From positions 1-5,856 of the forward strand of contig CAJWAH010000094.1 in the NCBI GenBank assembly GCA_913020095.1: DNA of 5,856 nucleotides, given 5' to 3'. The notes under the pieces were generated by a model. It did no database searches. It was not told the DNA's origin and was given only the letters and a program-made list of their open reading frames with translations. Each line of letters begins with the position of its first letter. Positions within the stretch are counted from its first letter, which is position 1. This document shows, one piece after another, positions 1 to 5,856 of this stretch. Source of the stretch: an uncultured Synechococcus sp. GTDB taxonomy: Bacteria; Cyanobacteriota; Cyanobacteriia; PCC-6307; Cyanobiaceae. The position numbers were made by a program, and so were the translations under genes.

Positions 1-1736
1 ACGACGATCAAGGTGTTGCCGAGGTCCCGCAGCTTGACGAGGGTTGAGAGCAACCGGTCGTTGTCGCGTTGGTGCAAGCCAATGCTGGGTTCATCCAGCA
101 CATAGAGCACACCGGTGAGGCCCGCACCGATTTGGGTGGCCAAGCGAATCCGTTGCGCTTCACCGCCGGAGAGGGTCATCGCCGGCCGATCAAGGCTGAG
201 GTAATCGAGGCCCACATCGATCAAGAAGCGCAGGCGCAAACGGATCTCCCGCAACACCAGATCAGCGATCTGGATCTGGCGCGCTGACATCAACGGCTCG
301 CCATCGGAGCCGCCGCCCATCAAGGCATCAATGCGCTCGAGGCACTCGCCAACGCTGATGGCGGTGAGATCGGTGATGTTGTACGGGCCAATGCGAACAG
401 CCAGGGCTTCCGGCCGCAGGCGCTGGCCGGCGCAGGTGGCGCAGGGCACCAGCTCCTGATATTTCTCCAGCTTCTGGCGGGCCGATTCACCCCCGGCATC
501 ACGGACTTGGCGCTCAAGGATGGCCAGAACTCCTTCAAAACGGCGCTCATACCCCTTGGTTTTGCGGTAGCGGCTATCGGCTTCGATCAAGATCGGCTCA
601 ACGGTGCCGAACAGCACGGCTTCTTGCTGCGTACGGCTGAGCTCCTGCCAAGGGGTCTTGAGTTCAAAGCCATAGGCCTGACCAACACTGAACAGCAGCG
701 AGAAGTAGTAGCTGCTCTCCTTGTCGCTCCAAGGTGCAATCGCCGCATACACCGGCAGCGAAGGGTCGGGCACCACCCGCTCTTCGGTGAACTTGCGCAG
801 GTAGCCGATGCCATGGCAATCGGGGCAGGCGCCGTAGGGACTGTTGAAGGAGAACAGGCGAGGCGAAAGCTCCTCCATCACCGCACCGTGCTCGGGGCAA
901 GCGAAGTTTTCGGAATACAAGCGCTCACGCTGCACCCCTTCTGGAAGCTCTTCGCCGCTCTTGGGCACCACCTCCACCAGGGCCAAACCATCACCGCGCT
1001 TGAGGGCCGTGCGCAGCGAATCGGTCAAACGCTCCTGGATCCCCTCACGGGCCACTAGGCGATCCACCACCACTTCAATGTTGTGGGCATGGTTTTTGTC
1101 GAGCTCGATGTTGTCGGAGAGCTCGCGCACCTCGCCGTTGATGCGCACCCGCGCAAATCCCTCAGCCACCAGGCCGCTGATCAACTTGGTGTGGGTGCCC
1201 TTCTTGCCCCGCACCAAGGGGGCCAGCAATTGATAACGGGTGCCCTCGGGCAAGAGCAGGATCTGGTCGACCATCTCATCGATCGACTGGGGGCTGATCG
1301 GCCGATCGCACTGGGGGCAGTGGGGTTCACCCGCACGGCCAAACAACAACCTCAGGTAGTCCTGGATCTCGGTGACCGTGCCAACGGTGGAGCGAGGGTT
1401 GTGGCTGGTGGATTTTTGATCGATCGAAATCGCCGGTGACAAGCCCTCGATGGCATCGACATCGGGCTTATCAACCTGACCAAGGAATTGGCGCGCATAG
1501 GTGGAGAGGCTCTCCACATAGCGCCGTTGGCCCTCGGCAAAAATCGTGTCGAACGCCAGGGAGCTCTTGCCGCTGCCGCTCACACCGGTGAACACCACCA
1601 GCTTGTTGCGCGGCAGCGCCAGATCAACGTCTTTGAGGTTGTGCTGCCGGGCGCCGCGCACCCGGATCACATCACTGATATTTCCGCCGTTCAGCGCCTG
1701 AAGGGCCTTGCCGGACGCGGCTTTGGCTCGTGCCAT
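1..1736 (-). CDS. uvrA: Excinuclease ABC subunit UvrA, N-terminal 578 residues (cut by left window edge)
   Basis: UvrA is the ATP-dependent damage-sensing subunit of nucleotide excision repair; in the cytoplasm it loads UvrB onto lesions. Translating from the ATG at 1734-1736 gives an unbroken frame to the window edge. Visible in order: Walker A GVSGSGKS (residues 51-58); the conserved stretch [15 protein letters not shown] (about 71-85); a C140-x2-C143 pair; the zinc module C279-x2-H282 ... C303-x2-C306 around the [12 protein letters not shown] segment; another C432-x2-C435 pair; the ABC signature LSGGEAQ (522-528); and Walker [11 protein letters not shown] with D548 and E549. It ends in GNTLIV, just before the expected VEHD motif. 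The family is about 940-970 residues, so the second ATPase half lies outside the window. The gene starts 43 bases after the recN stop on the same strand, which suggests co-transcription. No clear Shine-Dalgarno sequence precedes the ATG, and no LexA-like GTAC palindrome is seen in the gap. Identification is secure. Confidence 0.98.
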   Translation of the reverse strand, partial: MARAKAASGKALQALNGGNISDVIRVRGARQHNLKDVDLALPRNKLVVFTGVSGSGKSSLAFDTIFAEGQRRYVESLSTYARQFLGQVDKPDVDAIEGLSPAISIDQKSTSHNPRSTVGTVTEIQDYLRLLFGRAGEPHCPQCDRPISPQSIDEMVDQILLLPEGTRYQLLAPLVRGKKGTHTKLISGLVAEGFARVRINGEVRELSDNIELDKNHAHNIEVVVDRLVAREGIQERLTDSLRTALKRGDGLALVEVVPKSGEELPEGVQRERLYSENFACPEHGAVMEELSPRLFSFNSPYGACPDCHGIGYLRKFTEERVVPDPSLPVYAAIAPWSDKESSYYFSLLFSVGQAYGFELKTPWQELSRTQQEAVLFGTVEPILIEADSRYRKTKGYERRFEGVLAILERQVRDAGGESARQKLEKYQELVPCATCAGQRLRPEALAVRIGPYNITDLTAISVGECLERIDALMGGGSDGEPLMSARQIQIADLVLREIRLRLRFLIDVGLDYLSLDRPAMTLSGGEAQRIRLATQIGAGLTGVLYVLDEPSIGLHQRDNDRLLSTLVKLRDLGNTLIV

Positions 1737-1779
1737 CGGGCGATTTCAGGGCTTGCCACTTTAACGGCGAGAAACCCTT

Positions 1780-3462
1780 TTATGCGGTTTGGCGCTGCAA
1801 CAAGCTGGCGGCAAAGTCGCGGGCCTCACCAGAGTCGCCACCGGCCAATTCCGCCAGTTCCCGCTGCCGCTCTTGGAGCGTGCTCAAAGGCTGAATCAAT
1901 GAACGGGTGTTGCCCTGCTCCACCTGCTTGCGCACCAGCAGATGTTGATCAGCCGCAGCGGCCACCACCGGCTGGTGGGTGACACAAAACACCTGACGGT
2001 GCTGGGCCAAGCGCTGCAGCAACGCCGCCATCGCCGCGCTCACCTTGCCGCTGACGCCGGTATCGATCTCGTCAAACAGCAGGGTGATCTCCCCATCAGC
2101 TTCAGACAGGCAGGTTTTCAACGCCAGCAAAAAGCGGCTCATCTCACCGCCAGAGGCCACCTCCCGGAGCGGCGCCAGAGGTTGACCCGGGTTGGCAGAA
2201 AACAGGAACTGCACGTTCTCCGCCCCATGCTCACTGGGCTGGGCCGGCACCAGCTCAACAGCAAAGCGCACATGGGGCAGGGCCATGGGCCGCAGCGCTT
2301 GCATCAAGTCGTGCTCCAGGCGTTCGGCTGCTTTCTGGCGTTGCTCGGTGAGCTTCTGGCACGCGGCATCACGCTGCTGGCGGCGCAGCACCTCCTCCTG
2401 CTCAAGCGCCACCAAAGCCGCTGCAGCCCCACCGGCCTGCAAGGTGTCGCGCAGCTGATCACGGCGCTCAATCAAGGCCTCGAGATCAGCACCAAAGCGC
2501 CGCTCCAAGGCCTTCAGCGCAGCAATGCGCTCCTGCAGGGCCGCCAAATGCTCAGGGTCAGCCTCTAACGCGGCGGCGTAACGGTCCAAGTCGCGGCCAA
2601 GGTCTTCCAAGGCGCTTTGGGCATCAATCCAGCTCTGACGAATCGGCTGCAACGCCGGATCCAGCGCAGCCATGGCACTGAGCTCCTGATCGCAGGCGCC
2701 GAGATGCTCCAGCACCGACGGAGCCCCTTCAGCCCCTTCGATCAAACGCCCCTGCACCTCCTGACAACCCTGCTGCAAGCGCACCCCATGGCAGAGCCGG
2801 TCTTGCTCTTGCTCCAGCAGCAGCCGCTCCTGTGGATTGTCGAGTTGGGCCGCTTCGAGGGCTTGCAGTTGCTCCTCTTGGTTGGCGCGATCTTGCAGCA
2901 AGGCTTCCTGTTGGGCCCTGGCCTGCTCCAGCGCCGCGGCCGCCTGCATCCACAGCTGCTGGCATTGGCGCACGGGCTGCAACACAGCCGAGAGTTCGCT
3001 GCCACCAAAACGGTCCAACCAGCGGCGCTGTTGCCCAGCGCGAGCGAGTTGTTGAGTCTGCCCCTGGCCGGTGAGATCCAGCAGCAACGGCCGCAGCTCG
3101 GTTAAAGCCGCGCGGTTGAGGCTGACGCCATTGAGACGACTGCGGCTACTGAAGCGGCCATCCAACAAGCGCAGCTCGCGGCTCAGCAGCAGCTCCTCCT
3201 CATCGTCCAAATCGAGCTCTTGGGCTTGGCACCACTGCCGCAAGGGCTTGGTCCAACCAAAACTGGCTTCGATCGATCCCCTGACGCAGCCATCGCGCAA
3301 CAGGCGTTGGGGCTGACCGCCACCAGTCACCGCATCGAGGGCATCCAAAAGGATGGATTTACCGGCACCGGTTTCACCGGTAAGCACCGTGAAACCCGGA
3401 CCGAACACCAGCTCTTGGCTGTCGATCAGGGCGATATTGCTGATGTGAAGCCCGGTGAGCAC
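1780..3462 (-). CDS. recN: DNA repair protein RecN (SMC-like ATPase)
   Basis: RecN is a cytoplasmic SMC-like ATPase that helps hold and process DNA ends in recombinational repair of double-strand breaks. From the GTG at 3460-3462 the protein has 560 residues, normal for the family. The N-terminus LTGLHISNIALIDSQ is typical. Walker A GETGAGKS is at 29-36. Residues about 160-390 are rich in Gln, Glu, Ala, Leu and Arg, as expected for the antiparallel coiled coil. The C-terminal head has the ABC signature EVASGGEMSRFLLALK (434-449), Walker B ITLLFDEIDTGVSG (459-472, D464 and E465) and the switch histidine in VTHQP (H496). The frame stays open upstream to a TTG at 3505-3507, but those 15 extra residues precede the conserved family start, and that TTG overlaps the likely promoter, so I prefer the GTG. 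A GGGGA lies four bases before it, closer than ideal. recN is the first gene of a probable recN-uvrA unit and diverges from the ABC1 kinase gene. Confidence 0.97.
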   Translation of the reverse strand: MLTGLHISNIALIDSQELVFGPGFTVLTGETGAGKSILLDALDAVTGGGQPQRLLRDGCVRGSIEASFGWTKPLRQWCQAQELDLDDEEELLLSRELRLLDGRFSSRSRLNGVSLNRAALTELRPLLLDLTGQGQTQQLARAGQQRRWLDRFGGSELSAVLQPVRQCQQLWMQAAAALEQARAQQEALLQDRANQEEQLQALEAAQLDNPQERLLLEQEQDRLCHGVRLQQGCQEVQGRLIEGAEGAPSVLEHLGACDQELSAMAALDPALQPIRQSWIDAQSALEDLGRDLDRYAAALEADPEHLAALQERIAALKALERRFGADLEALIERRDQLRDTLQAGGAAAALVALEQEEVLRRQQRDAACQKLTEQRQKAAERLEHDLMQALRPMALPHVRFAVELVPAQPSEHGAENVQFLFSANPGQPLAPLREVASGGEMSRFLLALKTCLSEADGEITLLFDEIDTGVSGKVSAAMAALLQRLAQHRQVFCVTHQPVVAAAADQHLLVRKQVEQGNTRSLIQPLSTLQERQRELAELAGGDSGEARDFAASLLQRQTA

Positions 3463-3550
3463 GGCGTCCCCAAGCCAGCCGGCGCAGCGTAACGGCTCCA
3501 ATATCAATTAAAAGGGGGTTCCCAGCCGGGTTCCCCACCGCAACGCCGCC
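3463..3550. promoter_or_regulatory. Divergent intergenic region between recN and the ABC1 kinase gene; probable promoters for both
   Basis: This 88-base spacer separates two divergent genes, so promoters for both probably lie in it or in the neighbouring coding ends. The middle, about 3498-3513, is a short AT-rich island in otherwise GC-rich DNA. On the minus strand it reads TTTAAT at 3512-3507, five of six matches to the TATAAT -10 consensus. Transcription would then begin near 3500, leaving a leader of about 38 bases before the recN GTG. The matching -35 position is a poor match to TTGACA. On the plus strand I see no convincing -10, only a weak TATCAA at 3502-3507. No GTAC-containing palindrome like the cyanobacterial LexA box is visible. 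That promoters exist here follows from the layout; the exact elements are a guess. Confidence 0.4.
3515..3536. repeat. Compact imperfect hairpin / GGGTTCCC direct repeat upstream of the ABC1 kinase gene
   Basis: The octamer GGGTTCCC occurs at 3516-3523 and again at 3528-3535. Read as one structure, GGGG (3515-3518) can pair with CCCC (3533-3536) and CCC (3521-3523) with GGG (3528-3530). That leaves a TT/TT internal loop and an AGCC apical loop. The element ends 14 bases before the ATG of the kinase gene and lies upstream of the possible recN -10 element. It could be a leader-RNA hairpin near the kinase start, a protein-binding site, or chance in GC-rich DNA. It has no T-run, so it is not a factor-independent terminator. 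The repeat is plain in the sequence; any function is inference. Confidence 0.4.
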
Positions 3551-5443
3551 ATGACCGCGACCAGCGATTTTCTCGAAGCGGCCGGTCTGAACAGCTACGA
3601 CCCGGCAGAGATCACAAGGATTTACGCAGGCCACCCCCTGCGGCTGTTGAAACGGCTGCGGGAAACCTTGATTCCCATCGGGCTGTTGCTGCTGGGGGTT
3701 CTGTTCGATCGCCTCAGCGGACGCCTCAAAGACCCCAATATTTCAAGAGATCGCGCACGGGAAGCCGCCAACCTGCTGGCTGATCTGGGTCCGGCGTTCA
3801 TCAAGGCCGGCCAAGCCCTCTCGACCAGGCCCGACATCGTTCCGCCCGTGCTGCTGGAGGAGCTCTCGCGGCTGCAGGATCAACTGCCGGCATTTCCGAG
3901 CGATCAGGCCCGAGCGTGCATCACCGAAGACCTCGGCGCACCCGTGGATGAGCTCTATGGGGAGTTGGATGCCGAACCGATTTCGGCCGCTTCCCTGGGC
4001 CAGGTGTACCGGGGCACCTTGAAAGACGGCCGCAGTGTGGCCGTGAAAGTGCAGCGGCCCGGTCTGCGGGAGCAGATCACGCTGGACCTCTACATCGTGC
4101 GGAATATTGCGGCCTGGCTGAAATCGAACATCGGCCTGATCCGCAGCGACTTGGTGGCCCTGATCGATGAGCTGGGCCGGCGAGTGTTTGAGGAGATGGA
4201 CTACTTCAACGAAGCCTCCAACGCCGAGCGCTTCGCTGAGCTCCACGCCCACAATCCGCGCATCGCTGTTCCGGAAATCCACCGCGAGCTCACCAGCCGG
4301 CGGGTGCTGACCATGGAATGGATCGAGGGGGTGAAGCTCACCCGGCTTGAAGCGGTCAAAGCCATGGGGATTGACCCCGATGAGCTCGTCGATGTCGGCG
4401 TGAACTGCAGCCTGCAGCAATTGCTCGAGCACGGCTTTTTCCACGCCGATCCCCACCCGGGCAACCTGCTGGCCCTGGCCGATGGGCGCTTGGCCTATCT
4501 GGATTTCGGGATGATGAGCGAAGTCACCCGCGAATCGAGAACCGGCCTGATTCAGGCCGTGGTGCACCTGGTCAATCGCAACTTTGATGCCCTCTCCAAG
4601 GACTTCGTCACCCTTGGATTCCTGGCGGAAGAGGTGAACCTCGAACCGATCGTGCCGGCCTTTGAGCAAGTGTTCGGGCAGGCACTTCAGGCCGGGGTCA
4701 GCCGGATGGATTTCAAGGCGGTCACCGACGATCTCTCCGGGGTGATGTATCGCTTCCCGTTCCAGGTGCCGCCCTACTACGCCTTGATCATTCGCTCGCT
4801 GGTGACGCTCGAAGGGATTGCCCTGAGCGTCGACCGCGATTTCAAAATCCTGGGCGCTGCCTATCCCTATTTCGCCCGGCGCTTGCTGGAGGATTCCGAT
4901 CCCGATCTGCGGCGCTCGCTGCGGGACATGTTGTTTGACGGTGAGGATTTCCGCTGGAGCCGGCTGGAGGATCTGGTGATGAATGCAGCCCGCCAGCAAC
5001 AGCTGGACATCGAAGGGCTGTTGGATCAAACCCTGGATTTCCTGTTCTCCCCACGCGGCGGGGTGCTGCGGCAGCAATTGGTGACTGCTGCTGTGGATCA
5101 ACTCGATGCGGCTGGCTGGAACCTGGTGCAAAACCTCGGCAAGCGCCTGCCCTTGCGGTTGCGGCCACCAGGCCTGAAGACACCTCCGATGCGACGCACC
5201 AATGCAGCGCTGCTGAACCTCGAACCGATCCAGGAGCTGGTGCGAATCCTGCAGCAACTCCCTGGCTTTGAACCGCGCCTGATCACCAGCCGTCTGCCGC
5301 GGCTGTTAGCAGAACCTGACCTGCGCGGCATGGGCCTGGATCTGGCCCGCGGCCTGGCAGAGCGGGGGATGGTGCGTCTGGTCCGCGACCTGCTGGTGGA
5401 ACCCGACATCCGTCAGGAGGCTCAAATTCCTCAAGCGGCCTAA
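3551..5443 (+). CDS. ABC1/AarF/UbiB-family atypical protein kinase
   Basis: This is a complete 630-residue member of the ABC1 (ADCK/UbiB) family of atypical kinases. Family members are linked to ubiquinone synthesis in bacteria and mitochondria, and to plastoquinone and tocopherol metabolism in plastids and cyanobacteria. The hallmarks are all visible: the KxGQ motif (K85-A-G-Q88), the Ala-rich nucleotide loop AASLGQV (146-152) replacing the usual Gly-rich loop, the ATP-binding lysine in VAVKVQRPG (K166), the ExD motif EMD (E215-D217), the catalytic-loop equivalent HADPHPGN (298-305) and the metal-binding DFG (318-320). No key residue is missing, so it should bind nucleotide. Residues 41-52 (IPIGLLLLGVLF) form a short hydrophobic patch that may touch a membrane, but it is short for a full transmembrane helix. 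The region from about 430 to 630 is a long C-terminal extension outside the kinase core. The ATG at 3551 lacks a clear Shine-Dalgarno sequence. The substrate cannot be read from sequence, so no gene symbol is given. Confidence 0.96.
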   Translation: MTATSDFLEAAGLNSYDPAEITRIYAGHPLRLLKRLRETLIPIGLLLLGVLFDRLSGRLKDPNISRDRAREAANLLADLGPAFIKAGQALSTRPDIVPPVLLEELSRLQDQLPAFPSDQARACITEDLGAPVDELYGELDAEPISAASLGQVYRGTLKDGRSVAVKVQRPGLREQITLDLYIVRNIAAWLKSNIGLIRSDLVALIDELGRRVFEEMDYFNEASNAERFAELHAHNPRIAVPEIHRELTSRRVLTMEWIEGVKLTRLEAVKAMGIDPDELVDVGVNCSLQQLLEHGFFHADPHPGNLLALADGRLAYLDFGMMSEVTRESRTGLIQAVVHLVNRNFDALSKDFVTLGFLAEEVNLEPIVPAFEQVFGQALQAGVSRMDFKAVTDDLSGVMYRFPFQVPPYYALIIRSLVTLEGIALSVDRDFKILGAAYPYFARRLLEDSDPDLRRSLRDMLFDGEDFRWSRLEDLVMNAARQQQLDIEGLLDQTLDFLFSPRGGVLRQQLVTAAVDQLDAAGWNLVQNLGKRLPLRLRPPGLKTPPMRRTNAALLNLEPIQELVRILQQLPGFEPRLITSRLPRLLAEPDLRGMGLDLARGLAERGMVRLVRDLLVEPDIRQEAQIPQAA

Positions 5444-5473
5444 ATTCCAGGGGTTGCCACAGCCCCGGGTTTC

Positions 5474-5856
5474 ATGCTGGATCTGCCACCGGTGCTGGCG
5501 ACAGAAAATGTGGTCTTCGTCACCGGTGCCTACCGCCGCACCCTGACGGTCAGCTCATTGGAGACGTTCGTTGAAACCGGGGTTCCCAAAGGACTCCTCG
5601 CCGACCTCCTGCGCTTCACCGGCTCGCAGCCCAAACCGATTCAGGGGCTACTGAAAACGGAAGTTCCGTTACCGGTGACCCTCACCAGCCGGCTTCTGAA
5701 TACCCGCATTGGTGAGGCGATCCTCGAGCGAGCCTCAGCAATCGTGTATCCGCTGCGCGCCCCCGATGCCGGCGTGGTGGCCATGCGTTCAGCCCTGGTG
5801 CTGGGGGTTTATGACAACGGCGGCAAGCTCACTCCCATCAGCTTTTTGAAGGCCTA
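5474..5856 (+). CDS. DUF1400-domain protein, first 127 residues (cut by right window edge)
   Basis: The frame from ATG 5474 is open to the window edge. The sequence resembles the cyanobacterial DUF1400 domain (PF07176) that stands before an alpha/beta-hydrolase fold in some proteins: TENVVFVTGAYRRTLTVSSLETFVETG (about 10-36), then a helical region with PVTLTSRLLNTRIGEAILERAS (about 71-92) and a later MRSALVLG stretch (about 105-112). I assign this from remembered family pattern, so it needs a profile search. No hydrolase catalytic motif is in view; if present it lies beyond the edge. The gene begins 30 bases after the kinase stop on the same strand and is probably co-transcribed with it. The kinase TAA lies in the same frame, so the protein cannot extend further upstream. 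Its N-terminus, MLDLPPVLATENV, lacks the charged and hydrophobic parts of a signal peptide. An alternative start is the GTG at codon 7, which would remove even more. No good Shine-Dalgarno sequence is seen. Biochemical role unknown. Confidence 0.8.
   Translation, partial: MLDLPPVLATENVVFVTGAYRRTLTVSSLETFVETGVPKGLLADLLRFTGSQPKPIQGLLKTEVPLPVTLTSRLLNTRIGEAILERASAIVYPLRAPDAGVVAMRSALVLGVYDNGGKLTPISFLKA

Noticed and set aside
1737..1779. A separate uvrA promoter in the 43-base recN-uvrA gap
   Set aside because: There is no convincing -10/-35 pair; TTAAAG on the minus strand is too weak to call, and the short gap fits co-transcription with recN.
1942..2568. A 208-codon plus-strand open frame, and others at 507-1058 and 2617-3105, opposite recN and uvrA
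   Set aside because: They overlap confident recN and uvrA coding sequence, carry no recognisable motif and have the His/Gln/Leu/Arg-rich composition of shadow frames.
3463..3507. A 15-residue N-terminal extension of RecN from the TTG at 3505-3507
   Set aside because: The family's conserved start coincides with the GTG at 3462, and the TTG overlaps the AT-rich likely promoter core.
3743..5257. A 504-codon open frame on the minus strand, antisense to the ABC1 kinase gene
   Set aside because: It lies wholly inside a gene with every family motif intact. Its translation is rich in His, Gln, Gly and Ile with no recognisable domain, which is typical of the antisense frame of G+C-rich coding DNA.
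5450..5466. GGGGT ... GCCCC fold-back between the kinase stop and the DUF1400 start, considered as a terminator
   Set aside because: The stem is only five pairs including one G-T, the loop is seven bases and no T-run follows. The tight spacing also argues for read-through.
5579..5587. A further GGGGTTCCC copy, possibly the same element as in the recN/kinase spacer
   Set aside because: It is a single copy inside the DUF1400 coding frame (Gly-Val-Pro codons), with no partner arm nearby, and is best explained as coding coincidence.

Overview
The window looks like ordinary, well-conserved core chromosome of a high-GC cyanobacterium, most likely a marine picocyanobacterium of the Synechococcus/Cyanobium group. 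The evidence is the dense gene packing, the G+C-rich codon use, the general lack of strong Shine-Dalgarno sequences, and the protein content: a long ABC1-family kinase of cyanobacterial/plastid type followed by a DUF1400 protein, a family known mainly from cyanobacteria. The taxonomic call is an inference from these traits, not from a database search.

Layout. On the minus strand, recN (start at 3462, stop at 1780) is followed after 43 bases by uvrA (start at 1736), which runs off the left edge after 578 codons. Both are DNA-repair ATPases of the ABC/SMC type and very probably share a transcript. On the plus strand, diverging from recN, is a complete 630-residue ABC1/AarF/UbiB-family atypical kinase (3551-5443). 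It is followed 30 bases later by the first 127 codons of a DUF1400 protein that runs off the right edge. The 88-base divergent spacer (3463-3550) is the only intergenic region large enough to hold promoters for both directions. It contains a short AT-rich core with a possible -10 element for recN, and a compact two-part hairpin/direct repeat built on GGGTTCCC.

How the genes work together. UvrA is the damage-recognition subunit of nucleotide excision repair, and RecN is an SMC-like factor in recombinational repair of double-strand breaks, so the left half is a small genome-maintenance unit. The right half pairs a kinase of the family linked to prenylquinone metabolism with a DUF1400 protein. 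A functional link between those two is only suggested by their adjacency.

I see no RNA genes, mobile elements, CRISPR arrays, phage genes, defence genes or disrupted genes. No stretch over 300 bases lacks a gene. I did not find a convincing novel system. The observations below are modest, and the most useful are the odd N-terminus of the DUF1400 protein and the structured divergent spacer.
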